A DNA stretch of 34,962 bases, from contig JAIOJF010000026.1 of the NCBI GenBank assembly GCA_019911965.1, positions 1 through 34,962 of the forward strand, read 5' to 3'. The position numbers and the translations under genes are program-made. Below the pieces are notes generated by a model. The model made no database searches and was not told where the DNA came from. It worked only from the letters and a program-made list of their open reading frames with translations. This document shows positions 22,498 to 32,632 of this stretch, in pieces (the stretch's first letter is position 1; each line of letters starts with the position of its first letter). This stretch comes from Paracoccaceae bacterium. Its GTDB lineage: Bacteria > Pseudomonadota > Alphaproteobacteria > Rhodobacterales > Rhodobacteraceae.

Positions 22498-24138
22498 CTA
22501 GCCGCGCACGGCGCGCAACACCACCCCGGCCTTGACCAATTCACCGAACACCATGTGGTCGCGGCCATAGATGTCGTCGCGGTAATTCGGGCGGCCCGAC
22601 GCTGTGACCCAGGCGGTGTGGTAGGTCAGGTAGATCGGGATCGACCTGGCCAGATCGACCACGGTTTCCTGCCCGGTATCGAGGATCGAGTGGAACTGCC
22701 CCTTGGGATCGGATGTCTGCTTGCGCAGCAGGGTATAGGCCAGATCGAACGGTTTCTGCACCCGCACGCAACCGTGGCTGAAGGCGCGGCCATCGCGCGC
22801 GAAGAGGGATTTTGACGGCGTATCATGCAGATAGACGTTGAAACGGTTGGGGAACATGAACTTGACCTTGCCAAGCGCATTGCCCGCACTCGGCGGCTGT
22901 TTCAGATCGAAGGGGAAACGCTGCCCGGGGGTGAACTGCGAATAATCGATCTGCGTTGAATCCACCTGGCGGCCGGATGCGTCATACATCCTGAGGCCCT
23001 GGCGCACCAGCGCGGCCGGGTTCTTCTGCAACATCGGCAGGTATTCCCGGCTGGCGATGGATTGCGGCACATTCCATGTCGGATTGATGACCATATGGGT
23101 CATCTCGTCGTTGAATTCCGGGGTGCGGTAGCGGCTGGAAGCCTTGCCGATCACCACGCGGGTATCCAGCGTCACCTTGCCGTTATCCATCACGAAGGCC
23201 CGCTGATCGGCCTGGTTGACGAAGATATGCCGGTTGCCACGGTCGAAGTTCAGCCAGCGCTGGCGTTCAAGTCCGATAATCACCTGTTGCAGGCGGGACT
23301 GGGCGGAAACGTTCAGCGCGTCGATCGTGCCACCACCGGCCACGCCATCGGGGTTCAGCCCGTGATCGATCTGGAACTGCGTCACCGCTTTTTCCAGGCC
23401 TTCGTCGAATTCCGGCGAATTGCCGAGATTCTTGTGGCCCATCGCCGTCAGGCGGGCCCGCAGCAATACCACTGAATCACCCTTGCTGCCGAGCTTCAGC
23501 TTGCGGTTCGGCACCTTGTCGCCCCAGCCGCCGCTGCCCAGAACCTTTTCCAGACGCGCCTTTTCCTTCATCAGGCGGGCATAATCGGGATGTTTCGGCG
23601 GCAGCGCCTTCAGGAAGGCGCGCGGATTGCTTTTCAGGAACGCCTCCAGCGTGGCGATGCGGCCACGGCGCGGTGCCTTTGTGTCAATATCCGCCGACAG
23701 GCGCGACGGGTCCAGGATACCGGACTGGATATCCTGCGCATATTGCAGGAATTTCTGGGTCGTCTGCACCTCCAGCTCGCCGCGCTGGCGGGCCGACTGG
23801 ATGCTGGCGAAGCTGGCCTTGATCTCGTTCGCGTCATAGCGACCGGTCGGCAGGCCGTGATCGCCGGCCCTTGCGGCGGCCTCGATAAAGGCGCGGCGGC
23901 GCGAGGTGCCGCTGGATTCCGTCCAGATCGGGCGGAAATCGCGGGCCTTGTAGAATTCCAGCACTTCTGCGTCGTTCTGGGCTGCCAGTGCGATGGCCTG
24001 CTTGAATGCGGTGCTCTGCGTGGCGGCGGAAACCGGTCTGGCAAATCCGAATGCCAGTGCGACAACTGCCACGATCGTCATCAGCGACCAAATGCCGCGC
24101 GAAAACCTCTGCTGCGATACTGCGCTCGAAACTGCCAT
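22498..24138 (-). CDS. L,D-transpeptidase, YcbB/LdtD-like
   Basis: The 546-residue periplasmic enzyme forms 3-3 cross-links in peptidoglycan. An N-terminal membrane or signal segment lies at about 16-38 (WSLMTIVAVVALAFGFARPV). A helical region follows, then a peptidoglycan-binding domain (about 213-278, LKLGSKGDSVVLLRARLTAM), and the YkuD catalytic domain (about 300-500) with H438 (YLHDTP) and the SHGCVRVQKPFD motif, nucleophile C457. This order matches the large YcbB/LdtD class. The start at 24138 has a GAGGG site 5 bp upstream. It diverges from a MepK-like gene; in E. coli ycbB and ycbK are also neighbours. Confidence 0.92.
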   Translation of the reverse strand: MAVSSAVSQQRFSRGIWSLMTIVAVVALAFGFARPVSAATQSTAFKQAIALAAQNDAEVLEFYKARDFRPIWTESSGTSRRRAFIEAAARAGDHGLPTGRYDANEIKASFASIQSARQRGELEVQTTQKFLQYAQDIQSGILDPSRLSADIDTKAPRRGRIATLEAFLKSNPRAFLKALPPKHPDYARLMKEKARLEKVLGSGGWGDKVPNRKLKLGSKGDSVVLLRARLTAMGHKNLGNSPEFDEGLEKAVTQFQIDHGLNPDGVAGGGTIDALNVSAQSRLQQVIIGLERQRWLNFDRGNRHIFVNQADQRAFVMDNGKVTLDTRVVIGKASSRYRTPEFNDEMTHMVINPTWNVPQSIASREYLPMLQKNPAALVRQGLRMYDASGRQVDSTQIDYSQFTPGQRFPFDLKQPPSAGNALGKVKFMFPNRFNVYLHDTPSKSLFARDGRAFSHGCVRVQKPFDLAYTLLRKQTSDPKGQFHSILDTGQETVVDLARSIPIYLTYHTAWVTASGRPNYRDDIYGRDHMVFGELVKAGVVLRAVRG

Positions 24139-24471
24139 CTTGACCCTCACAATCCCGGGAAATGCCTGCGGCTTCCCCAATACGTCTTTTACGCCACTAT
24201 ATATGGTGCAGGGCCACGCCCCAAGTCCATTCACAATCCTGACAGGAAGTGGTTCGGTGCAATCTGTGCCCATTTTGCAAACAGTGCGGAGGGACCGGTT
24301 GCATTGTCATGGCATTGGCAAAAACCCGCCGAAAAACCGGGCAGGCTTAATTGTTTCCAAACTTATCCTTGGTCTGCGATTCGTTTTATGGCATAAATTG
24401 CCTGCACTTGGGGGATACGTGCAGACTAGAGCTGTGGCGAAGCAGCTGAACGTGGGACAGGCAGAAGTCAG
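24139..24471. promoter_or_regulatory. Divergent promoter region of the transpeptidase and MepK-like genes
   Basis: This 333-bp non-coding interval is AT-richer than the genes. On the minus strand a TATATA -10 candidate lies near 24199-24204 without a clear -35. Several short inverted pairs (for example GCCTGC/GCAGGC) are present but none stands out. I see no RNA gene. Confidence 0.4.
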
Positions 24472-25041
24472 ATGAATACGACGACAAGCGGACAGTTTTC
24501 CCGTCGCACCCTGCTGGGCGTGTTTGCCAGCATGGCCGTGACGGCAGCACCGGTTTATTCCAGTACATTCGGATTTCTGAAAGGTTCGGGCGATATCCGC
24601 AAGATTTCGATGCGCTCGCCCCGGACCGGCGAAAGCATGGAGACGATCTACTGGATCGAAGGTGAATATATCAAGGAGGCGCTGAAGGAGATCAATCACT
24701 TCATGCGCGACTGGCGCGAAGATTCCGTCGTGCGCATGGATGCGCGCAATATCGACATCATCGCCGCCTCGCACCGCCTGCTGGATACCACCGAACCTTT
24801 CCAGTTATTGTCGGGCTATCGCAGCCCGCATACCAACGCCATGCTGCGGTCGCGCAGCCGGGGCGTTGCCAAGAATTCCCTTCATATGAAGGGGATGGCG
24901 GCTGATCTTCGTCTGAATTCACGTTCCGTCAGCCAAGTGGCCCGCGCCGGTGCGGCGTGCAGTTCCGGAGGGGTTGGAAAATACTCCCGTTCCAACTTCG
25001 TCCACATGGATTGCGGGGCCGTCCGGACCTGGGGTCGCTGA
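24472..25041 (+). CDS. MepK-like M15A murein endopeptidase (DUF882/YcbK)
   Basis: The 189-residue protein starts with a twin-arginine type signal (FSRRTLLGVFASMAVTAAP), so it is probably exported folded by Tat. The M15A zinc site is H138 and D145 in SLHMKGMAADLRL and H178 in FVHMDCGAVR. LLSGYRSPHTNAMLR is the substrate-groove motif. The E. coli homologue MepK cuts both 3-3 and 4-3 cross-links. This one is divergent from an L,D-transpeptidase that makes 3-3 links, so they probably work together in wall remodelling. Confidence 0.9.
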   Translation: MNTTTSGQFSRRTLLGVFASMAVTAAPVYSSTFGFLKGSGDIRKISMRSPRTGESMETIYWIEGEYIKEALKEINHFMRDWREDSVVRMDARNIDIIAASHRLLDTTEPFQLLSGYRSPHTNAMLRSRSRGVAKNSLHMKGMAADLRLNSRSVSQVARAGAACSSGGVGKYSRSNFVHMDCGAVRTWGR

Positions 25042-25075
25042 TCTTCTCCTGTCGGCAACCCACGACTGCATCTTG

Positions 25076-25103
25076 AACCCGCCAGATCATCGGCGGGTTT
25101 TTT
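25076..25103 (+). terminator. Intrinsic terminator of the MepK-like gene
   Basis: AACCCGCC (25076-25083) pairs with GGCGGGTT (25092-25099) over an 8-nt loop, with six T from 25098. It is 34 bp after the stop codon. Confidence 0.88.
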
Positions 25104-25115
25104 ATGGGCAGCACC

Positions 25116-26377
25116 TCAGCGGCGCACCGCGCCGTTGCCTTCAACGAGATATTTGAACGAGGTCAGTTGCGCCGCCCCGACCGGGCCGCGCGCATGCAGC
25201 TTGCCGGTGGCGATGCCGATTTCCGCTCCCATGCCGAATTCGCCGCCATCGGCGAACTGGGTCGAGGCGTTGCGCATCAGGATGGCGCTGTCGAGATTGG
25301 CGAAAAACCGCTCGGCGGTGGCGTCATTGCCGGTCAGGATCGCGTCGGTATGCTGCGAGCCATAGGCGCGGATATGCGCGATCGCCTGGTCGACGCCATC
25401 GACCAGTTTCACCGCGATGATCATGTCCAGAAACTCGCGCCCGAAATCATCCGGCGCCGCCTTGACGGTTCCGGGTATTTTCAACAATTCGCCCGTCGTG
25501 CGCACCTCGACCCCGGCTTTCAGCAAATCCTCGATCAGCACCGCGCCGTGGCGGGTGTAGAATTGCCAGTCGATCAAAAGGCATTCCGCCGCGCCGCAGA
25601 TGCCGGTGCGCCGGGTCTTGGCGTTCATCACCACCTTGCGGGCCATCTCAGGGTCGGCATCGCGGTCGGCATAGACATGGCATATGCCTTCCAGATGCGC
25701 GAATACCGGCACCCGTGCCTCGGCCTGTACGCGGCCGACCAGCCCCTTGCCGCCGCGCGGCACGATCACGTCGATATCGCGCGTCATGGTCAGCATCTCG
25801 CCCACCGCCGCGCGGTCGCGGGTGGGGACAAGCTGGATCGCCTCGGCGGGCAGTTTCGCCGATTTCAGCCCCTTGACCAGGCAGTCATGGATCGCCCGGC
25901 TGGAATGGAAACTTTCCGAGCCACCGCGCAGGATCACCGCATTGCCCGCCTTCAGGCACAGGGCACCGGCATCGGCGGTGACGTTCGGGCGGCTTTCATA
26001 GATCACCCCGATCACCCCCAGCGGCGTGCGGACCCGGCGGATATGCAGCCCCGACGGCATGTCCCATTCCGCCAGCACCTCGCCCACCGGATCGGCCTGT
26101 TCGGCAACCGCGCGCAGGCTGTCGACGATACCGCGAATGCGGTCCTCATCCAGCATCAGACGATCGATCATCGCCGGGCTCAGGCCCTTTTCCTCAGCAT
26201 AGGCAAGGTCTTCGGCATTGGCATCCATGATCGCAGCCCGCCCGGACCAGACATAATCCGCCGCCCCGATCAGGGCTGCATGTTTGCGTTCGGCGCTGCA
26301 AACCGCCAGTTCGCTTGCGGCGGCGCGGGCTTTCGCGCCGATCTCGGCCATGATCGCCTTGATGTCTTCGCCCTTGG

Positions 26378-26381
<4 letters not shown>
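25116..26381 (-). CDS. proA: Gamma-glutamyl phosphate reductase (glutamate-5-semialdehyde dehydrogenase)
   Basis: The 421-residue cytoplasmic enzyme reduces glutamyl 5-phosphate to the semialdehyde with NADPH, the second step of proline synthesis. Conserved blocks are [30 protein letters not shown], and the catalytic Cys in [37 protein letters not shown] is the C-terminal signature. Length is normal. The start overlaps the proB stop (ATGA, 26378-26381), so the two are coupled. Confidence 0.97.
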
Positions 26382-28539
<2,158 letters not shown>

Positions 28540-28569
28540 TTATCTATGGCCTTTGGCAGACCGGCGCAA

Positions 28570-29109
28570 TCACCCGAGCGATTTCAGGTAGGTCCATGTC
28601 GGCACATGGCAGCCGCGCGACAGGGAAAACGCCTCGGCATCGCCAAGATGCATGAATCCGTTCGCCGTCAGCACCCGTGCCGAGGCCGGATTGTCCTGAA
28701 AGACGCAAGCCACCAGCGAGGAACTGGCATGCGGATTGGCCCGCACCAGGGCTCCGATCGCCTCGCGCGCATAGCCGCGATTCCAGAAGGCCGGGGCCAC
28801 CCAGTAATTGATCTCGGACTGATCGCGATCCATATGCTTGAGCGAGATGACTCCCAGAAGCGCGTCCATGCCGGATACCGAGCCGTCAATCGCCCAGACA
28901 TCTTCCAGACGGTCGCCAGCCTGCGCCCGTGAAACGAAATCCTCCGCCGCCTCGGCGGACAGGGGAAACGGCACAGCCGTGGTCATCTGTGCGATCCGCT
29001 CATCATTGCCGTGCCGCGCCACGAATGCTGCATCCGACGCTTTCAGCGGGCGCAATTGCAGCCGCCGGGCGGCAAATTCAGGCTGGCGATCTATTCGTTG
29101 CATCTTCAT
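28570..29109 (-). CDS. GNAT family N-acetyltransferase (RimJ/RimL type)
   Basis: The 179-residue protein begins with LQLRPLKASDAAFVARHGND, the first motif of RimJ/RimL-type acetyltransferases. It continues with LGVISLKHMDRDQSEINYWV, the acetyl-CoA-binding NRGYAREAIGALV (Q/RxxGxA type), and NPASARVLTANGFMHLG. The start at 29109 has GGGGAGG six bases upstream; ATGs at 29115 and 29103 are alternatives. The substrate is unknown. It lies upstream of obgE (51-bp gap) and is separated from rpmA by a terminator. Confidence 0.85.
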   Translation of the reverse strand: MKMQRIDRQPEFAARRLQLRPLKASDAAFVARHGNDERIAQMTTAVPFPLSAEAAEDFVSRAQAGDRLEDVWAIDGSVSGMDALLGVISLKHMDRDQSEINYWVAPAFWNRGYAREAIGALVRANPHASSSLVACVFQDNPASARVLTANGFMHLGDAEAFSLSRGCHVPTWTYLKSLG

Positions 29110-29154
29110 GCGCATCCTCCCCGGTTACGCGACGTGATCTATTTGGGCATTGCG

Positions 29155-29198
29155 ACCAAAACAAGGAAGGGGACCGGCGATGACCCGCCGATCCCCTT
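29155..29198 (-). terminator. Terminator of the rplU-rpmA operon
   Basis: On the minus strand a 13-bp stem (29186-29198 with 29167-29179, one T-G wobble) encloses a 6-nt loop and is followed by CCTTGTTTTGG. It lies 27 bp after the rpmA stop. Confidence 0.8.
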
Positions 29199-29225
29199 GG
29201 AATTGTTCCGATCCGGTACGGCGAA

Positions 29226-29495
29226 TTATTCGGCGGCGTCTGCTACCGGGCGTACCGAAATGAAGGTGCGGCCCTTCAGGCCCTTGTGGAACTGCACGTT
29301 GCCTTCGGCGGTGGCAAAGATCGTGTGATCGCGGCCAATGCCCACGCCCTCGCCCGGCCACCACTTGGTGCCGCGCTGACGCACGAGGATATTGCCGGGG
29401 ATCACGGCTTCGCCGCCATATTTCTTGACGCCAAGGCGACGTCCGGCAGAGTCGCGACCGTTGCGGGATGAACCGCCTGCTTTTTTATGTGCCAT
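29226..29495 (-). CDS. rpmA: 50S ribosomal protein bL27
   Basis: The 89-residue protein starts [20 protein letters not shown], the universal bL27 N-terminus that reaches the peptidyl transferase centre. It continues with [20 protein letters not shown] and [13 protein letters not shown]. No N-terminal cleavage extension of the Firmicutes kind is present. It is 12 bp downstream of rplU, the conserved order. Confidence 0.98.
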   Translation of the reverse strand: MAHKKAGGSSRNGRDSAGRRLGVKKYGGEAVIPGNILVRQRGTKWWPGEGVGIGRDHTIFATAEGNVQFHKGLKGRTFISVRPVADAAE

Positions 29496-29507
29496 ATCGC
29501 TGTCTCC

Positions 29508-30074
29508 TTATTCGCTGTCGGCTTTGGGCGCTGCCGGCTTCTTGGCGGCGGGCTTTTTCGCTGCCGGTTTTTTCGCGGCCGGCTTGGCGTCGGCTTTCTT
29601 CGCGGCGGGTTTGGCCGCTGCTTTCTTGGCCGCAGGTTTGGCGTCGGCCTTCTTTGCGGCCGGTTTGGCGTCGGCCTTCTTGGCGGCCGGTTTGGCCGGG
29701 GCATCGGCGATCACTGCCGTTGCCGCACCGGTTGCCGCCGCAACGCCAGACTTGCCGGCACCCTTGGCCAGAATCTCGGTCACCCGCAGCACCGTCAGTT
29801 GCTGGCGATGGCCCTTCTTGCGCTGCGACGAATGCTTGCGCCGGCGCTTGACGTAGTGGATCAGTTTGGGGCCCTTGATCTGGTCCAGGATTTCGGCCTG
29901 TACACCGGCATCCGCCACCAAGGGCGCGCCGACCGTCACGGCGTCGCCGCCCAGCATCAGAATCTCGTTGAATTGAACCTTGTCACCGGCATTTCCGTTC
30001 AGTTTTTCAACCTTCAGGACATCGCCGCTGGCAACCTTGTACTGCTTGCCACCAGTTTTCAGCACTGCAAACAT
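29508..30074 (-). CDS. rplU: 50S ribosomal protein bL21 with long Ala/Lys/Pro tail
   Basis: The first ~102 residues are a complete bL21: [20 protein letters not shown], then the basic [19 protein letters not shown] loop, and LTVLRVTEI. The protein then continues for about 85 residues with a linker and a tail of AKPAAKKAD-type repeats, giving 188 residues in total (usual bL21 about 103). The start at 30074 matches the universal [14 protein letters not shown] and has GGAAG 9 bp upstream. The tail resembles eukaryotic H1 or bacterial HU-like basic tails and is probably disordered. Confidence 0.96.
   Translation of the reverse strand: MFAVLKTGGKQYKVASGDVLKVEKLNGNAGDKVQFNEILMLGGDAVTVGAPLVADAGVQAEILDQIKGPKLIHYVKRRRKHSSQRKKGHRQQLTVLRVTEILAKGAGKSGVAAATGAATAVIADAPAKPAAKKADAKPAAKKADAKPAAKKAAAKPAAKKADAKPAAKKPAAKKPAAKKPAAPKADSE
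29526..29703 (-). repeat. Low-complexity coding repeat in the bL21 tail
   Basis: Imperfect tandem units encode [15 protein letters not shown]-like stretches. Units such as GCCGGTTTGGCGTCGGCCTT (plus strand) recur with small changes. Copy number could vary by slippage or recombination. Confidence 0.85.
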
Positions 30075-30211
30075 CGCTTGCATCTTCCTTTTCGCTTCTC
30101 GCGTCTCTGCGGCCCCCTTGCGGGTGTTCGTGCCGGTTTCCCGGCGCCTCGGACAGCGCGTCCCGGTCGGGGACGGTTTTCGGGCGCGATTCAGCCGAGC
30201 GGCTGTCGCGA
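30075..30211 (-). promoter_or_regulatory. Structured 5' leader of rplU
   Basis: About 137 nt separate the predicted start of transcription from rplU. Two hairpins with GNRA-type tetraloops are visible on the minus strand: GCCGG-GAAA-CCGGC (30132-30145) and CCC-GCAA-GGG (30115-30124). Such leaders can serve as ribosomal-protein binding sites for feedback control; that role is inferred. Confidence 0.45.
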
Positions 30212-30217
30212 TGCGGG

Positions 30218-30246
30218 TGTATCGGGGTTTCGCCGCCCCTTGTCAA
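30218..30246 (-). promoter_or_regulatory. Promoter of rplU-rpmA
   Basis: On the minus strand TTGACA (30241-30246) and GATACA (30218-30223) are separated by 17 bp. It is the only strong promoter-like pair between the sulfotransferase stop and rplU. Confidence 0.7.
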
Positions 30247-30267
30247 GGCCCGGACCGGGGCGATTGC

Positions 30268-31944
30268 TCAAAGCCCGGCGGCGGCCAGTTCATCCAGCAT
30301 CGGGCCAAGATGGGCCTCGAATCTCCGCCAGGCATTGATCGAGGAATCGTAGATCGGCGAGGTCACCTGCGACTGGCTGAGGGTGCGCACGGCACGCCCC
30401 GAGCGGTGAAACTCCATCACCTGATCTTCCCAGTCAAGACCGATGAAGCCCAGCATGCGGCGGATCACCGGTTCGGGATCGCTGACCAGATCCTCGTATT
30501 TCAGCACGAACAGCGCCTCGCCGCATACCGCCTTCCAATGCGCCACCAGATCGGCATAGATCGCGTAATACCGCGCGAGGCTTTGCTGGTCATAGGCATA
30601 CATATGCCCCGCACTTTCAAAGCTGGCCTTGAAATTGGAAAAACACACATCGCGCGCATCGCGCTCGACCAGGATGATGCGGGCATCCGGCAGGATGCGG
30701 CGGACCAGCCCGATCCAGCGGAAATTGGCCGGCATCTTGTCGGTGACGAAGGGCAGATCGGATTTCGCGGCAATGGCGGCGCGGTAGGTGGCGGCAATTC
30801 TGGTCGCCTCGGCCCTGTCCAGATCGCCGTGACGGCCCTGCAACGGCGCGGCCAGATCGCCCAGCACCGCGATCTCGCCACCGCCATGCACCAGGCTGTG
30901 GCTGGCCAGAATCTGTTCCACCAGCGAGGTGCCGGAGCGGTTCATGCCAGTGATGAAGACCGGGCGCTGCGCCTGCGGGGACGCATCCACCAGCGGCGTC
31001 AGCGGCGCGGCTTTCAATTCGTCAAACAGGGCGCGCGTTGCGGCCTCGTCATAGGGCGCGCAGGTTTTCTGCAACGCGTTTCCACGGGCATACCAGTCAA
31101 AGGCCCGCGCGTGATCGGCCATGTCCTCATAGGCCTTGCCAAGCGCGAAACATATCTGTGCCTCTTCCAGCGCCCCGCGCCCCTGCCCCGCCAGCCCTTC
31201 GAGCGCTAAAACCAGCTTTTCGGCCTGCTGAATTTTCTGCAACCGGATCAGGGCGATGTAAGGGTCGGGCCGGGTCGGATCGAGGGCGATGGATCGCTCC
31301 AGATCGCCCTTCGCCGCCTCGCGCCTGCCGCGCAGGGCATGCAGCTTGCCGCGCTCCAGCCAGGCCGCCGCCATGCCGGGTGCCAGCGCGACGACCTTGT
31401 CGAACCGCGCCTCGGCATCGTCCAGCCGGTCCAGTGCTTCGTAGATTGTGGCGAGGTTGAACTGCACCTGGACATGGTTCGGATGCGCCCTTGCCGCGGG
31501 TTCCAGCACATTGAGGGCGGCACCGGGATCACCGGTTTCGCGCAGTTTCTGGCCGAGATTGCCGGCGGATTCCGGCATTTTCGGATCGAGCGCCACCGCC
31601 TTGCGGAAGCTGGCCAGCGCAGCGGCATCGCGGCCAAGACGCGACTGCGCCAGACCGCGCACGTTATACAGCCCCGGCAGGTTCGGGTTGCGCGCGATCA
31701 GCGCATCCGCCATCGCCTCGGTACTGCTGAAATCCTCGGCCTGAAGGCAGGCGACCAGGCGGTTGTAATCGTCCGGCGTGACCGGTGCGAGGCCGCCCAG
31801 GCGTTCGACCCGGCGCATGCCTTTCAGGGCGGCGGCATGGCGCGGGGCCACCGCCAGAACCGCACGGTAGTGCCTGAGTGCGGCGGCCAGATCGCCCGCC
31901 GCCAGGGCCTTGTCGGCAATCCGCAACGCGTCTTTCGGGGTCAT
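30268..31944 (-). CDS. TPR-repeat sulfotransferase
   Basis: The 558-residue protein has tetratricopeptide repeats in its first half (about 5-290), for example NVRGLAQSRLGRDAAALASF and QFNLATIYEALDRLDDAEAR. A PAPS-dependent sulfotransferase domain follows (about 325-550). The 5'-phosphosulfate loop is VFITGMNRSGTSLVEQ (329-344), and the 3'-phosphate motif is ERDARDVCFSNFKASF near residue 427. The acceptor is unknown; relatives may act on proteins or glycans. The start at 31944 is preferred because TPR homology begins there; an ATG at 32013 would add 23 residues. The gene points towards rplU and diverges from tRNA-Ser. Confidence 0.88.
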   Translation of the reverse strand: MTPKDALRIADKALAAGDLAAALRHYRAVLAVAPRHAAALKGMRRVERLGGLAPVTPDDYNRLVACLQAEDFSSTEAMADALIARNPNLPGLYNVRGLAQSRLGRDAAALASFRKAVALDPKMPESAGNLGQKLRETGDPGAALNVLEPAARAHPNHVQVQFNLATIYEALDRLDDAEARFDKVVALAPGMAAAWLERGKLHALRGRREAAKGDLERSIALDPTRPDPYIALIRLQKIQQAEKLVLALEGLAGQGRGALEEAQICFALGKAYEDMADHARAFDWYARGNALQKTCAPYDEAATRALFDELKAAPLTPLVDASPQAQRPVFITGMNRSGTSLVEQILASHSLVHGGGEIAVLGDLAAPLQGRHGDLDRAEATRIAATYRAAIAAKSDLPFVTDKMPANFRWIGLVRRILPDARIILVERDARDVCFSNFKASFESAGHMYAYDQQSLARYYAIYADLVAHWKAVCGEALFVLKYEDLVSDPEPVIRRMLGFIGLDWEDQVMEFHRSGRAVRTLSQSQVTSPIYDSSINAWRRFEAHLGPMLDELAAAGL

Positions 31945-32060
31945 GGTCTGTCGCGGCTCCCTGGCTGTGGGTTCGCGCGACCCTAGCAAAGCCGCCGCCG
32001 CCTTGCCAGCCATCGCTTGCCCGGGCGTGCTGCGGCGGCGACAATTTTTCAACTCGCCAC

Positions 32061-32089
32061 TTGTACTGGCTCGATTGGCAGATTAAACA
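32061..32089 (+). promoter_or_regulatory. Promoter of tRNA-Ser
   Basis: TTGTAC (32061-32066) and TAAACA (32084-32089) are 17 bp apart, with the expected start near 32096, about 22 nt before the mature tRNA. Confidence 0.55.
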
Positions 32090-32117
32090 CCGCCACGTTC
32101 AGACCAGAACGCTTTGT

Positions 32118-32207
32118 GGAGAGGTGCCGGAGTGGTCGAACGGGGCGGTCTCGAAAACCGTTGAGGGCGCAAGCCTTCCCAGGGTTCGAATCCCTGTCTC
32201 TCCGCCA
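32118..32207 (+). tRNA. tRNA-Ser, anticodon CGA
   Basis: The acceptor arm GGAGAGG (32118-32124) pairs with TCTCTCC (32197-32203, one G-U), followed by G73 and an encoded CCA (32205-32207). The anticodon loop CTCGAAA (32150-32156) has anticodon CGA at 32152-32154, which reads UCG. A long variable arm (about 32162-32179) and the T-arm AGGGTTCGAATCCCT are as expected for class II tRNA-Ser. Confidence 0.97.
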
Positions 32208-32232
32208 TTTACCCCATGCAAACCCGAAAACA

Positions 32233-32253
32233 GGTCCCTCGCGGGGCCTTTTT
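32233..32253 (+). terminator. Intrinsic terminator of tRNA-Ser
   Basis: GGTCCC (32233-32238) pairs with GGGGCC (32243-32248, one T-G) over TCGC, followed by five T and, after a C, three more. Confidence 0.85.
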
Positions 32254-32257
32254 CTTT

Positions 32258-32632
32258 ATGTGCCAAAGGGGTTTGCATGGACCGACCGCCCTTCGGAGAC
32301 TGGCCGACTGCGTGAGATCGGTCTCTGAACGCCCACCGTCTCTTTTCGCCTGCCCTTCGCTCTCGGCGAGACGGATTCAAAATTTCCAAATAGTTCAGTG
32401 AAATGACCGGATCGCGTTGCGCCCGTGTTTCGCTGGTTCCGGTCTGTCTCAAAGCTGACGGAGACGCGACACGTGCGGCGTGGTCGATCTTATGTCTTGG
32501 GAGTTTCGCGCGAAGTCCCTGATGACAAACGCAGTTTCCCCATCTACCGTGCCATCTTGTCGGCCGGCCCTGGCTGTCTGGCCAGTTCAGCTTTTGCCGC
32601 TTGCTGAGTTTCAACTGATCGGGATCTTGACT
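32258..32632. other. Intergenic region upstream of the nuclease gene
   Basis: About 375 bp between the tRNA terminator and the nuclease gene. I see no convincing coding frame, no copy of the tRNA 3' end and no clear promoter. The protein frame of the next gene is open back to 32480 but that extension has no recognisable homology. It could hold the left boundary of an insertion at the tRNA. Confidence 0.45.

Noticed and set aside
32099-32614. Minus-strand frame of 171 codons across tRNA-Ser
   Set aside because: Its end (GETGIRTLGRLAPSTVFETA) is the well-known false translation of the antisense of a tRNA-Ser gene.
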